A DNA stretch of 11,739 bases from CAVPRW01 sp046727435 [NCBI: bacterium]. Its GTDB lineage: Bacteria; Tectomicrobia; Entotheonellia; J063. The notes under the pieces are model-generated. The model was not told where the DNA came from, did no database searches, and saw nothing but the letters and a program-made list of their open reading frames with translations. The position numbers and the translations under genes are program-made. Of the stretch, positions 5,630 to 11,739 are shown one piece after another. The stretch covers positions 1 to 11,739 of the forward strand of contig JBKPCR010000315.1 of the NCBI GenBank assembly GCA_046727435.1, given 5' to 3'. Numbering within the stretch: the first letter of the stretch is position 1; the number at the start of each line of letters is the position of its first letter.

Positions 5630-7447
5630 TCACTTCCTGCCACTCGTCTTCCCGGTCTGCTTTAACCAGACCTTGCGAAGGGAGACATATGCTTCGCCAA
5701 GGGCGCTGACCACAACCCCTTCGACGTACGGTTGGAACACGCTTTCATACGTGAAATGCAGCAGCATCACGGCCGGTGCACCGTTCAGGATAAGCTGCTC
5801 AGCCTCCCGGTAGAGCTTGACGCGGCGCAGATCGTCGGTTTCTCCGCGTGCGTCGTCTAAGAGCTTATCCACCGAGGGGTTATGATATCGGTAATAGTTC
5901 CTTTGGCCTGCAGAGTGAAAAAGAGGATAGAGGAAGTTATCCGGGTCCGGGTAATCGGCGGTCCATGAATAGCGGAATAGCTGGACATCCCCCTGCTCGA
6001 AGGCCCGTCCCAAGGTTGGCCAATCATCGAATTCCTGCAAGTCGACCTGGACGCCGAGAACCGCCAGATAGTGTTGGACGATTTGAATCTCCATACGTAC
6101 CGCTTCTGATTTCGCTGAATTGGACAGCGTCACGGGTGTCAGATTTTTTCCACCCGGATGGCCCCCCTCCGCCAATAGCGTTTTCGCTCTGGCTGGATCA
6201 TAATCGTAACCCTGCACCTCAGGGTTATATCCTGGCATGCCCGGCGGCAGAATACCTCGGGCCACGACATAACGCCCCCCTTGGGCCTCCTGGTTAAGGC
6301 GGATCTTATCGATGGCATAATTGAATGCCTGCCGCACCTCTCGCTTCTGAAACGGGGGACGATTAAGGTTGAAGCCGAGGAGTCGGAGGTTGAGGCTCGG
6401 CTTTCGGATGACTTTATACGTCGCCGCTTCAAGAAATTCATTCCGGCGGTCCGGAGTCAGGGGGCTCTCCTCCAGTTCTCCTTGCTCAAAGGCTCTTAGC
6501 ATATCGCTTTCTGTGTGCCCTGGAAAGATGACAAAGCGGACGCGATCCAGGGCTGGCTGCCCCCCCAAATAGTGCTTGTTGGTCTCGAGAAGGATCTCCT
6601 GTCCTCGCACCCATCGCACGAAGCGAAAGGGACCAGTGCCCACAGGCGCCATGTCAAAGTCCGAGCCTAACCGTTCAACTTCCTCCCGGGGCACTACAGA
6701 TGTATGGGGCATGCCAAGGATGCTGATAAAGGGGACGAAGGGCTCAGAAAGGGAAACCTCTATGGTGTAGCGATCGACGGCCTTGATCCCCTCAAGCACT
6801 TTCGTTGTGCCGGCCCGAAACTCGGCCGCCCCCTTCACTTTATCCAAAAGCTGACTACTGCGCGAACCCACGGTGGGATTGAGCAATCGGGAAAGCGAGT
6901 AGACAACATCCTCGGCGCTCATCTCTCGCCCGTTATGGAACTGCACGCCTTTGCGGAGATGGAAGGTCCAGACGACGCCGTCACGCGAAGCCGACCAGGA
7001 TTGAGCCAGGGCAGGCACCACGTTGAGGTGAGCATCAAACGCCACCAGGCCATCAAAAATCTGGTTGGCAACGGCTACCCCATACGAATCAACAATCTTG
7101 GCGGGATCGAGGCTGGAGGGATCGTTTCCCAAAGGCCGTCGGTAGGTACCCCCGATGGCTGGCGCTTGCGTCACTTGCGATAAATCCTCACGCGGCTGCT
7201 TCGTTTCATTCTGCTCGCTACAGGCGGAGATGGCGAGAGTCACTGCCACCAAAAGAGATAACCCGATGAACCGACGCGAAGGTCGCCAGGCCTGTGAGAG
7301 CTTTGCGATGGCGCGGCATGCAGTTCTCCTGACCCTGTCGAGCGCCCGCGTCTGGGCAAGCAGATAGTGAACGACTGCGTCTCTCCAAGGCACTACCTTT
7401 TTCACCGAACCGGCCTCGCTGAGCTTCTGATAGGCCCTCGCTTTCAT
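5630..7447 (-). CDS. Oligopeptide-type ABC solute-binding lipoprotein (SBP_bac_5), orphan
   Basis: A 605-residue periplasmic binding protein of the DppA/OppA family, which binds peptides or other small solutes. The SBP_bac_5 hallmark is clear (AQSWSASRDGVVWTFHLRKG, then VQFHNGREMSAEDVVYSLSR), and the fold runs to the C-terminus at normal length. A lipoprotein signal (FIGLSLLVAVTLAISAC) gives lipid attachment at C76. Unusually, about 55 charged residues precede that signal. The ATG at 7447 has a G-rich Shine-Dalgarno (GGGGGGCGG); an ATG at 7498 has none. No permease or ATPase gene lies near. The next gene is a sensor kinase whose start overlaps or abuts this stop, so it may present ligand to the kinase rather than feed a transporter. 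Binding proteins of this family also serve as peptide-pheromone receptors, notable given the small exported peptide encoded upstream. The ligand cannot be told from sequence. Confidence 0.9.
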   Translation of the reverse strand: MKARAYQKLSEAGSVKKVVPWRDAVVHYLLAQTRALDRVRRTACRAIAKLSQAWRPSRRFIGLSLLVAVTLAISACSEQNETKQPREDLSQVTQAPAIGGTYRRPLGNDPSSLDPAKIVDSYGVAVANQIFDGLVAFDAHLNVVPALAQSWSASRDGVVWTFHLRKGVQFHNGREMSAEDVVYSLSRLLNPTVGSRSSQLLDKVKGAAEFRAGTTKVLEGIKAVDRYTIEVSLSEPFVPFISILGMPHTSVVPREEVERLGSDFDMAPVGTGPFRFVRWVRGQEILLETNKHYLGGQPALDRVRFVIFPGHTESDMLRAFEQGELEESPLTPDRRNEFLEAATYKVIRKPSLNLRLLGFNLNRPPFQKREVRQAFNYAIDKIRLNQEAQGGRYVVARGILPPGMPGYNPEVQGYDYDPARAKTLLAEGGHPGGKNLTPVTLSNSAKSEAVRMEIQIVQHYLAVLGVQVDLQEFDDWPTLGRAFEQGDVQLFRYSWTADYPDPDNFLYPLFHSAGQRNYYRYHNPSVDKLLDDARGETDDLRRVKLYREAEQLILNGAPAVMLLHFTYESVFQPYVEGVVVSALGEAYVSLRKVWLKQTGKTSGRK

Positions 7448-7450
7448 ACC

Positions 7451-7467
7451 GCCCCCCGCGGCGGGGC
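7451..7467 (-). promoter_or_regulatory. GC-rich hairpin over the lipoprotein gene's ribosome site
   Basis: The leader just before the ATG at 7447 reads, on the minus strand, GCCCCGCCGCGGGGGGC. Its ends can pair as GCCCC against GGGGC. The G-run is also the only Shine-Dalgarno, so the fold would hide the ribosome site. This could damp translation or make it depend on upstream ribosomes. The structure is short and the call is based on complementarity only. Confidence 0.3.
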
Positions 7468-7574
7468 AGATAACACAAATTCTCCCTGAGATTGGCATAA
7501 AGAGAGGAGAAAATCAACAAACTATTCACCTCATCCTTAAACAGTCTGGTTGCGAAGGCCACTGGCTGAGAACA

Positions 7575-7610
7575 GCACAAGGATGAGAGATTCTTCCCTC
7601 ACCCTTGTGC
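7575..7610. repeat. 13-base imperfect inverted repeat upstream of the lipoprotein gene
   Basis: GCACAAGGATGAG (7575-7587) and CTCACCCTTGTGC (7598-7610) pair at 12 of 13 positions around a 10-base spacer. It lies in the 294-base gap between the small peptide gene and the lipoprotein gene. No T-run follows on the minus strand. It may be an operator, an RNA processing hairpin or a weak attenuator. I found no -24/-12 promoter in this gap, so the lipoprotein and kinase genes may depend on read-through from the peptide promoter. Confidence 0.4.
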
Positions 7611-7704
7611 AAAGGGGGCTGAGTCTTGACATTACATCCCTACAATCTTCTTGATCATCAACCACTGCATCTGGAGCACGCTCATCATCACTGCGACGAA
7701 TGCC

Positions 7705-7733
7705 GCCCCTAACGACGTAGTCGACTCAGGGGC
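7705..7733 (-). terminator. Hairpin just after the small peptide gene
   Basis: GCCCCT (7705-7710) pairs with AGGGGC (7728-7733), and an inner CGAC/GTCG pair (7713-7716 and 7720-7723) extends the stem across an internal loop. It begins 8 bases after the stop codon at 7742. No U-tract follows, so any termination would be partial. That would fit a highly expressed first gene with lower read-through into the lipoprotein and kinase genes. Confidence 0.35.
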
Positions 7734-7741
7734 TTGTGTTG

Positions 7742-7864
7742 TTACGAGCCGTCGCCTTCGGCAGAAGCGCTGCTGGTCCACTGGCCGCTAGTGAAGGTCG
7801 TCGCCGAGATGCCGGAGACAATCAGGGCCGCGGAAATCATGAGGGCGATGATCAGTTTACGCAT
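7742..7864 (-). CDS. Small exported peptide (40 aa)
   Basis: The ATG at 7862-7864 has GGAGG 8 bases upstream and a TAA stop at 7742-7744. Residues 1-21 form a textbook export signal: a basic start (MRK), a hydrophobic core (LIIALMISAALIV), then SGISA. The remaining 19 residues are polar and small (TTFTSGQWTSSASAEGDGS). Signal peptidase could cut after SGISA-21, or after SASA-35, which would release only EGDGS. There is no cysteine, so it is neither a lipoprotein nor disulfide-bonded. A strong -24/-12 promoter match lies 104-119 bases upstream. The next gene is a peptide-binding-type lipoprotein, followed by a histidine kinase. A signalling-peptide precursor is the attractive inference; a small envelope stress peptide is the main alternative. 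I know no family for it. Confidence 0.62.
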   Translation of the reverse strand: MRKLIIALMISAALIVSGISATTFTSGQWTSSASAEGDGS

Positions 7865-7967
7865 GTGTCTTGCCTCCATAAGCGGTTCGAGGTATGTTGT
7901 CTGCTCTGCCATGTAAAGGGGGCATTGCCCCTAGTATTGCCGTCGCTGAACACTGCTTATTAGGTAA

Positions 7968-7983
7968 CGCAAGGGCGATGCCA
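7968..7983 (-). promoter_or_regulatory. Sigma-54 (-24/-12) promoter for the small exported peptide
   Basis: The minus strand reads TGGCATCGCCCTTGCG. It matches the sigma-54 consensus at TGGCA and TTGC, with GG and GC separated by exactly 10 bases. The last base of the -24 box is T rather than C, and the final base is G rather than A/T. Transcription would start near 7957, giving a leader of about 93 bases before the ATG at 7864. An NtrC-family activator gene with a GAFTGA motif ends about 370 bp upstream. This is the better of the two -24/-12 matches in the window. Confidence 0.65.
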
Positions 7984-8030
7984 ACATGTGCTTGGTATAG
8001 AGATGGATCATGTAAGTCGGCGTCGGTCGC

Positions 8031-8057
8031 ATGTTTGCGCGCACGTCGCGCCCACAT
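8031..8057. promoter_or_regulatory. Imperfect dyad, candidate activator site for the peptide promoter
   Basis: ATGTTTGCGCG (8031-8041) and CGCGCCCACAT (8047-8057) are inverted copies matching at 9 of 11 positions around a 5-base spacer. The centre lies about 87 bp upstream of the expected sigma-54 start. Its core TTGCG-N5-GTCGCGC lines up with TGTGCG-N5-GTCGCAC in the palindrome at 3592-3630. Further GTCGCA half-sites occur at 8026-8031 and 8240-8245; the latter lies in TGAGTCGCA, which is also in that palindrome. The sites may be bound by the response regulator encoded just upstream. Confidence 0.42.
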
Positions 8058-8150
8058 ATGCAGGCATACGACGAAACGGGCCTGCACGGAAATACAGGCA
8101 ATCACAGGTGAGACGATAAGTGGCAAGGCTTACTAGACGACAGCTCAACG

Positions 8151-8176
8151 ACTATGCATAATGATTTGTGCATAGT
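8151..8176. promoter_or_regulatory. ACTATGCA palindrome between regulator and peptide genes
   Basis: ACTATGCATAA (8151-8161) and TTGTGCATAGT (8166-8176) pair over 11 positions, one of them G-U, around a 4-base loop. It lies 175 bases after the response regulator's stop and about 200 bp upstream of the sigma-54 promoter. No T-run follows on the minus strand. It could be an operator for another regulator or a 3'-end hairpin of the regulator mRNA. The rest of 7984-8350 holds no gene that I can support. Confidence 0.4.
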
Positions 8177-8350
8177 GCCCTATTTAACAGGCAGTGGCCA
8201 TTGAATGGAGGGGGTTGGCGGATATGTTTGTACCATTGAGTCGCATAAAATCATGTTGATCAATGTTGATTACTGGAGGATAAGGCGGCGTCTGCGTCGT
8301 GGGTTCATGGAGTGCTGTGGCGCTAACGTAGGGGCTGGAGGAAAGCCGTG

Positions 8351-9724
8351 CTAGCGCAGGTCAAGTTGTTCGATCTTCCCCAGTAGGGTATTCCGATGAA
8401 TACCTAGCATACGGGCAGCCACTGTTTGATTCCAATGGGTTTTCTCGAGAACTCGACGAATGTATTCACGCTCGAATTGCTGCACCGCTTTGCGTAAATC
8501 ATACCCTTCCTCTTCCAGCTGCTCGAGCAGCGGAGTGTGCGATGACTGGAGGTCGAGGGGGAGGTCTCGGAGTTGGATCATTTCATGCTTACTGATCACT
8601 ACCAGGCGTTCGACGATATTCTCTAATTCCCGCACGTTTCCGGGCCAGTCGTAGGCTTGCAGCGCGTCCATAGCCGCCAGAGAGAAGCCCCGCACCTGGC
8701 GGTTGAATTGCCGGTTATACTTGGCCAGGAAGTATTGGACCAAGAGCGCGATATCACTCTTGCGGGACCGGAGAGGTGGCACAAACACTGGGATGACATT
8801 CAAGCGATAGTACAGATCATCACGGAAGCCCTTGGTCTTGACCAGTTCGCGAAGATCAGCATTGGTCGCCGCTACGATGCGTACGTCAACCTTAATGGTA
8901 CGCTCGCCCCCGACCCGCTCGATCTCACGCTCCTGGAGCGCGCGCAGGAGCTTGGTCTGCATATCAAGTCGCATACTCCCGATTTCGTCGAGGAGCAGGG
9001 TGCCACTATGCGCCAGCTCGAATTTCCCGATCCGCCGCTGGATAGCCCCCGTAAAGGCGCCGCGCTCGTGCCCAAAGAGCTCACTCTCGATCAGCTGTTC
9101 GGGGATCGCCGTACAGTTGACGGCCACGAAAGGCCTCTGGCTCCGACGGCTCTGCCGATGGATGGCTCGGGCGATGAGCTCCTTGCCGGTCCCACTCTCC
9201 CCGGTGATCAGCACCGTCGCATCGCTATCGGCCACCTGCCCAACCAGATCGAAGATCTCGACCATCTTCTCATCGCGCCCGACGATATCCACAAAGGGGT
9301 GATAGTCTTCCACTTCGGACCTGAGATAGAGCACCTCTTTCATGAGCGCCTGTCTCTCCAATGTGCGCGAGACCACTCCCTGGAGCGTTTCCACATCGAA
9401 CGGCTTGACGAGATACTCACTGGCCCCTGCCTGCATGGCCCGCACAGCTGTCTTGACATCACCCACCGCCGTCACCACGATGACCCCGAGATACTCATCC
9501 ATCTCCTTAATGCGCTGGAGAACTTCCAAACCCTCCATATCCGGCAAACGGAGGTCCAGGATGACGAGACGAATATCTTCATGAGCCAGGACTTTGAGGG
9601 CAGCCGTACCATCCGCAACAGTGCGGACCTCACAGGTATCCTCCAGCACGACCTTATAGGATTCCAGTACCCCAGGCTCATCGTCGACTGCTAGCACAAG
9701 CGGATTGCTTGCCTCGAGCTGCAT
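8351..9724 (-). CDS. Sigma-54-dependent NtrC-family response regulator
   Basis: A 457-residue transcription activator. The receiver domain has acidic D14/D15, phospho-acceptor D57 (LVILDLRLPD), T85 and K107. The AAA+ domain has Walker A GESGTGKE (175-182), GAFTGA (222-227), the loop that contacts sigma-54, and Walker B LLLDEIG (243-249). A Fis-type helix-turn-helix ends the protein (NQTVAARMLGIHRNTL, about 432-447). All parts needed to open sigma-54 promoters are present. I chose the ATG at 9724 (MQLEASNP), with GAGGG 4 bases upstream; in-frame ATGs at 9745 and 9784 would add unstructured residues. It follows tlyA by 76 bases and may be co-transcribed with it. The only histidine kinase in the window (3709-5616) is of the class that pairs with this regulator, and two -24/-12 promoters lie nearby. 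Pairing is inferred from neighbourhood. Confidence 0.95.
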   Translation of the reverse strand: MQLEASNPLVLAVDDEPGVLESYKVVLEDTCEVRTVADGTAALKVLAHEDIRLVILDLRLPDMEGLEVLQRIKEMDEYLGVIVVTAVGDVKTAVRAMQAGASEYLVKPFDVETLQGVVSRTLERQALMKEVLYLRSEVEDYHPFVDIVGRDEKMVEIFDLVGQVADSDATVLITGESGTGKELIARAIHRQSRRSQRPFVAVNCTAIPEQLIESELFGHERGAFTGAIQRRIGKFELAHSGTLLLDEIGSMRLDMQTKLLRALQEREIERVGGERTIKVDVRIVAATNADLRELVKTKGFRDDLYYRLNVIPVFVPPLRSRKSDIALLVQYFLAKYNRQFNRQVRGFSLAAMDALQAYDWPGNVRELENIVERLVVISKHEMIQLRDLPLDLQSSHTPLLEQLEEEGYDLRKAVQQFEREYIRRVLEKTHWNQTVAARMLGIHRNTLLGKIEQLDLR

Positions 9725-9800
9725 ATGACCCTCTTTCCCATGCATCGATGCCTGAGGGAGTCTTGGGCGATGCGATCGGGGCATGCCGCCCGAGGATGTG

Positions 9801-10571
9801 CTACTGCCCCGTGGCGATCACAGCCTGCTCCACTGCCCAGCCTAGGTCGATGAAGATTTCTCTGTTGCCATGGGGGTGCGAGCGAGGTGCATCCGCAGCC
9901 TGCAGCACGCGAAAGCCAGCATCTTCAGCAGCGATCATGACACGGCGCAGCGCCAGCTCTCGGCAGCGAGAATCGCGCACGATCCCACCCCGACCGACAT
10001 GCTCCGCTCCAACTTCGAATTGCGGTTTGACCAGAGCCACAACGCGTCCGCTACGCCGCAGAAACGGGGGGAGTAGTGGAAACACCAGCGTGAGAGAAAT
10101 GAAGGAGACATCGACGGTGATCAGATCAACCGCTTCAGGAATCTCGGCTGCCTGAAACGTCCGGACGTTTCGCCCATCCAGGGCGATCACTCGGGCATCC
10201 TCACGAAGCCTCGGCGCCAGCTGTCCAACCCCCACATCGAGGGCATAGACCCGCTGTGCGTCCCGCTGCAGCAGGCAATCGACGAATCCGCCGGTTGAGG
10301 CTCCAATATCCAAGGCTACCAGGCCTGTGACATCGAGGCCAAAGGTTTGCAGCACTCGTTCGAGTTTGAGCCCACCCCGGCCGACATATGGCAGCCCCGC
10401 ACCACGGATTTCGATCTGACCTGGGTCGGGAGGCGTGACGGATGGCTTGCGACAGGGCTGGCCACGTACCCATACCTGCCCGCTCTCGATGAGCCACCGC
10501 GCACGGTTGCGTGTCTCCGCATAGCCATGCGCGACCAGCCACTGATCGAGACGCAGACCACTCGCAGCCAT
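9801..10571 (-). CDS. tlyA: TlyA-family rRNA 2'-O-methyltransferase
   Basis: A 256-residue protein, usual for TlyA, which methylates the 2'-OH of cytidines in 16S and/or 23S rRNA using S-adenosylmethionine. Residues 1-60 are an S4 RNA-binding domain (RLDQWLVAHGYAETRNRA). GRGGLKLERVL follows, then the Rossmann methyltransferase core with the SAM loop ALDIGASTGGF (86-96). The catalytic tetrad known from the mycobacterial enzyme is present at the same positions: K69, D154, K182 and E238. Older annotations call the family 'hemolysin', but the tetrad supports methyltransferase activity. The ATG directly abuts the ispA stop (TAAATG), with GGGAG inside the end of ispA serving as ribosome site, so the genes are translationally coupled. 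The xseB-ispA-tlyA order is a common bacterial arrangement, often with dxs between ispA and tlyA; dxs is missing here. Confidence 0.95.
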   Translation of the reverse strand: MAASGLRLDQWLVAHGYAETRNRARWLIESGQVWVRGQPCRKPSVTPPDPGQIEIRGAGLPYVGRGGLKLERVLQTFGLDVTGLVALDIGASTGGFVDCLLQRDAQRVYALDVGVGQLAPRLREDARVIALDGRNVRTFQAAEIPEAVDLITVDVSFISLTLVFPLLPPFLRRSGRVVALVKPQFEVGAEHVGRGGIVRDSRCRELALRRVMIAAEDAGFRVLQAADAPRSHPHGNREIFIDLGWAVEQAVIATGQ

Positions 10572-11465
10572 TTACGACTCCCGCGCGATGATAAAGTGCG
10601 CCAGGTCACGCAGCACGGCCCCCCGTTCGCCAATGATATCAAGTGCGGCAATACTGGCGGTGACGGCGGCCTGCGCCCGCACCTCGGACTCGGCCAGCCC
10701 CACCAGGCGTGGGTAGGTAGCTTTGCGTCGCTCGTTGTCTTTGCGCAAGGCCTTGCCCATGCGCTGTTCATCGCCCCGCACATCAAGGATGTCATCCATG
10801 ATCTGATACGCCAGCCCGATATGCGTGCCGTACTGGGTGAGGGCCTCCACGGCAGCCGGCGAACCACCGCCGAGGATCGCCCCGCTGCGCACGGAGGTGC
10901 GAATCAGCGCGCCGGTTTTGTGGGCGTGGATATACTGCAGCCCCCGCAGATCGACGTCCTGTCCCTCCATCTGCAGGTCGACGACCTGGCCGCCGATCAT
11001 CCCGAACGTGCCGATGGCATAGGCGACTTCGTGCATCACTTGCACCACACGCTCCGGCACAAACTGTGGCCAATGCCGTGCATCGGCCATCAACTCAAAG
11101 GCAAACGTCAGCAGGGCATCCCCAGCCAGGATGGCGTTCGCCTCGCCGAAGACTTTATGGTTCGTCAATCGACCCCGCCGGTAATCGTCGTTATCCAATG
11201 CTGGAAGGTCATCATGAATGAGTGAATAGGTATGGATGCACTCCAGCGCACAGGCCACCGGGAGCACATCGGCCGCTGTTCCCCCGAGCGTTTCAGCGGC
11301 GGCGATGGCCAGGATCGGCCGCACCCGCTTGCCCCCCGCAAATACGCTATACTGCATCGCCTGAAAGATGGCTGGGGGGTAGTGCTCTTCTCCGGGGAGA
11401 TAGCGTGCTAACGCCTCATCAACGAACGCTTTCTGCTCCTGTAAGTAGCGCAGGATGTCCACCAT
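10572..11465 (-). CDS. ispA: Farnesyl diphosphate synthase (polyprenyl synthetase)
   Basis: A 297-residue soluble prenyltransferase that condenses isopentenyl diphosphate with dimethylallyl and geranyl diphosphate to make farnesyl diphosphate, the precursor of undecaprenyl carriers, quinones and hopanoids. Substrate-binding GGKRVRP is at 44-50. The first aspartate-rich motif is DDLPALD (85-91), with the two-residue insertion typical of bacterial enzymes, and the second is DDILD (224-228). Y80, five residues before the first motif, is a bulky residue that usually limits the chain at C15. KATYPRLVGL near 248-257 is also characteristic. The ATG at 11465 has AAGGA 6 bases upstream. The gene follows xseB by 18 bases and abuts tlyA, so it sits in the middle of an operon. 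A geranylgeranyl product cannot be excluded from sequence. Confidence 0.95.
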   Translation of the reverse strand: MVDILRYLQEQKAFVDEALARYLPGEEHYPPAIFQAMQYSVFAGGKRVRPILAIAAAETLGGTAADVLPVACALECIHTYSLIHDDLPALDNDDYRRGRLTNHKVFGEANAILAGDALLTFAFELMADARHWPQFVPERVVQVMHEVAYAIGTFGMIGGQVVDLQMEGQDVDLRGLQYIHAHKTGALIRTSVRSGAILGGGSPAAVEALTQYGTHIGLAYQIMDDILDVRGDEQRMGKALRKDNERRKATYPRLVGLAESEVRAQAAVTASIAALDIIGERGAVLRDLAHFIIARES

Positions 11466-11483
11466 GGTCGTTCCTTCCCCGGC

Positions 11484-11739
11484 TCACGGTCGCTCGGCTG
11501 CGCCCGTGGTATCCTCGGGCTCCTCGGGAAATGGCGCGACATGCAACTGTCCCTCTTTGTCGGCCAGCAAGATCTCGATACGGCGCTCAGCTTCATCTAA
11601 GCGACCCGCACAGAAACGCACCAGCTTCACCCCTTCCTCGAAGACTTGCAGGGATTGCTCAAGAGCCAGTTTATTGTCTTCGAGCTGGGCGACGATCTCC
11701 TCCAGGCGCTTCAACGACCCCTCAAATGTCGGTTCTTGC
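11484..11739 (-). CDS. xseB: Exodeoxyribonuclease VII small subunit (5' end outside window)
   Basis: The frame stays open to the window edge and reads QEPTFEGSLKRLEEIVAQLE before continuing to the TGA at 11484. The family normally starts only a few residues before this motif, so the true start is almost certainly just past 11739. An in-window TTG at 11714 is unlikely, because it would cut off the conserved TFE-x-SLKRLE start. The mostly helical protein (DNKLALEQSLQVFEEGVKL, then LDEAERRIEILL) ends in an acidic, Pro-rich tail. XseB subunits assemble on the catalytic XseA to degrade single-stranded DNA in repair and recombination. The partner xseA is not seen and may lie upstream, outside the window. 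The stop is 18 bases before ispA, consistent with one operon. Confidence 0.93.
   Translation of the reverse strand, partial: QEPTFEGSLKRLEEIVAQLEDNKLALEQSLQVFEEGVKLVRFCAGRLDEAERRIEILLADKEGQLHVAPFPEEPEDTTGAAERP

Noticed and set aside
7857-8126. 89-codon minus-strand frame over the peptide promoter
   Set aside because: It overlaps the -24/-12 element, the dyad and the peptide's ribosome site in another frame, and has no Shine-Dalgarno.
8657-9694. 345-codon open frame on the plus strand
   Set aside because: It lies entirely antisense to the NtrC-family regulator, whose domains are unmistakable. Its His- and Leu-rich composition is what the reverse strand of a GC-rich gene gives.
10347-11225. 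292-codon open frame on the plus strand
   Set aside because: It is antisense to ispA and tlyA, both of which have full catalytic motifs. It has no domain and no ribosome site.
11484-11714. xseB starting at the TTG at 11714
   Set aside because: The frame is open upstream to the window edge and encodes the conserved TFE-x-S start of the family, so the true start lies outside.

Overview
The window reads as chromosomal DNA of a fairly GC-rich bacterium. Its gene content suits a Nitrospira-like member of the Nitrospirota: a tubulin-like/vWA pair, an exodeoxyribonuclease VII–prenyl synthase–TlyA housekeeping block, and a sigma-54-type two-component system. The lineage is inferred from style and gene order, not from a marker gene. 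Every gene I can support lies on the minus strand, so transcription runs from high to low coordinates.

Layout in transcription order. (1) 11739-9801: the housekeeping block xseB (cut by the window edge), ispA and tlyA, tightly packed; ispA and tlyA abut with no gap. (2) 9724-8351: an NtrC-family response regulator with an intact GAFTGA loop. (3) 8350-7865: regulatory DNA with inverted repeats and a good -24/-12 (sigma-54) promoter at 7968-7983. (4) 7864-7742: a 40-codon gene for a small exported peptide. (5) 7447-5630: an oligopeptide-type solute-binding lipoprotein with no transporter genes nearby. (6) 5616-3709: a membrane PAS histidine kinase overlapping or abutting the lipoprotein gene. 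(7) 3708-3425: a regulatory stretch with a perfect 39-bp palindrome, a very A/T-rich tract and a second -24/-12 promoter at 3497-3512. (8) 3424-3149: a 91-residue protein of unknown function. (9) A gene-free stretch with a perfect 19-bp-stem hairpin. (10) 2498-237: a membrane-anchored vWA/FHA-like protein. (11) 140-1: the first codons of a tubulin/FtsZ-superfamily protein.

The most interesting reading is that regions 2-8 form one self-contained signalling system: exported peptide, periplasmic peptide-binding lipoprotein, histidine kinase, sigma-54 activator and a sigma-54-driven output gene. Both -24/-12 elements have GG-N10-GC spacing, and both have dyad-symmetric candidate activator sites 85-125 bp upstream of the expected transcription start. 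The two dyads share a TGCG-N5-GTCGC core. This is an inference from sequence and arrangement; no part of it is proven. The vWA and tubulin-like pair at the left end looks like a separate system, related to FtsZ-like/vWA pairs that have been proposed to act in membrane remodelling.
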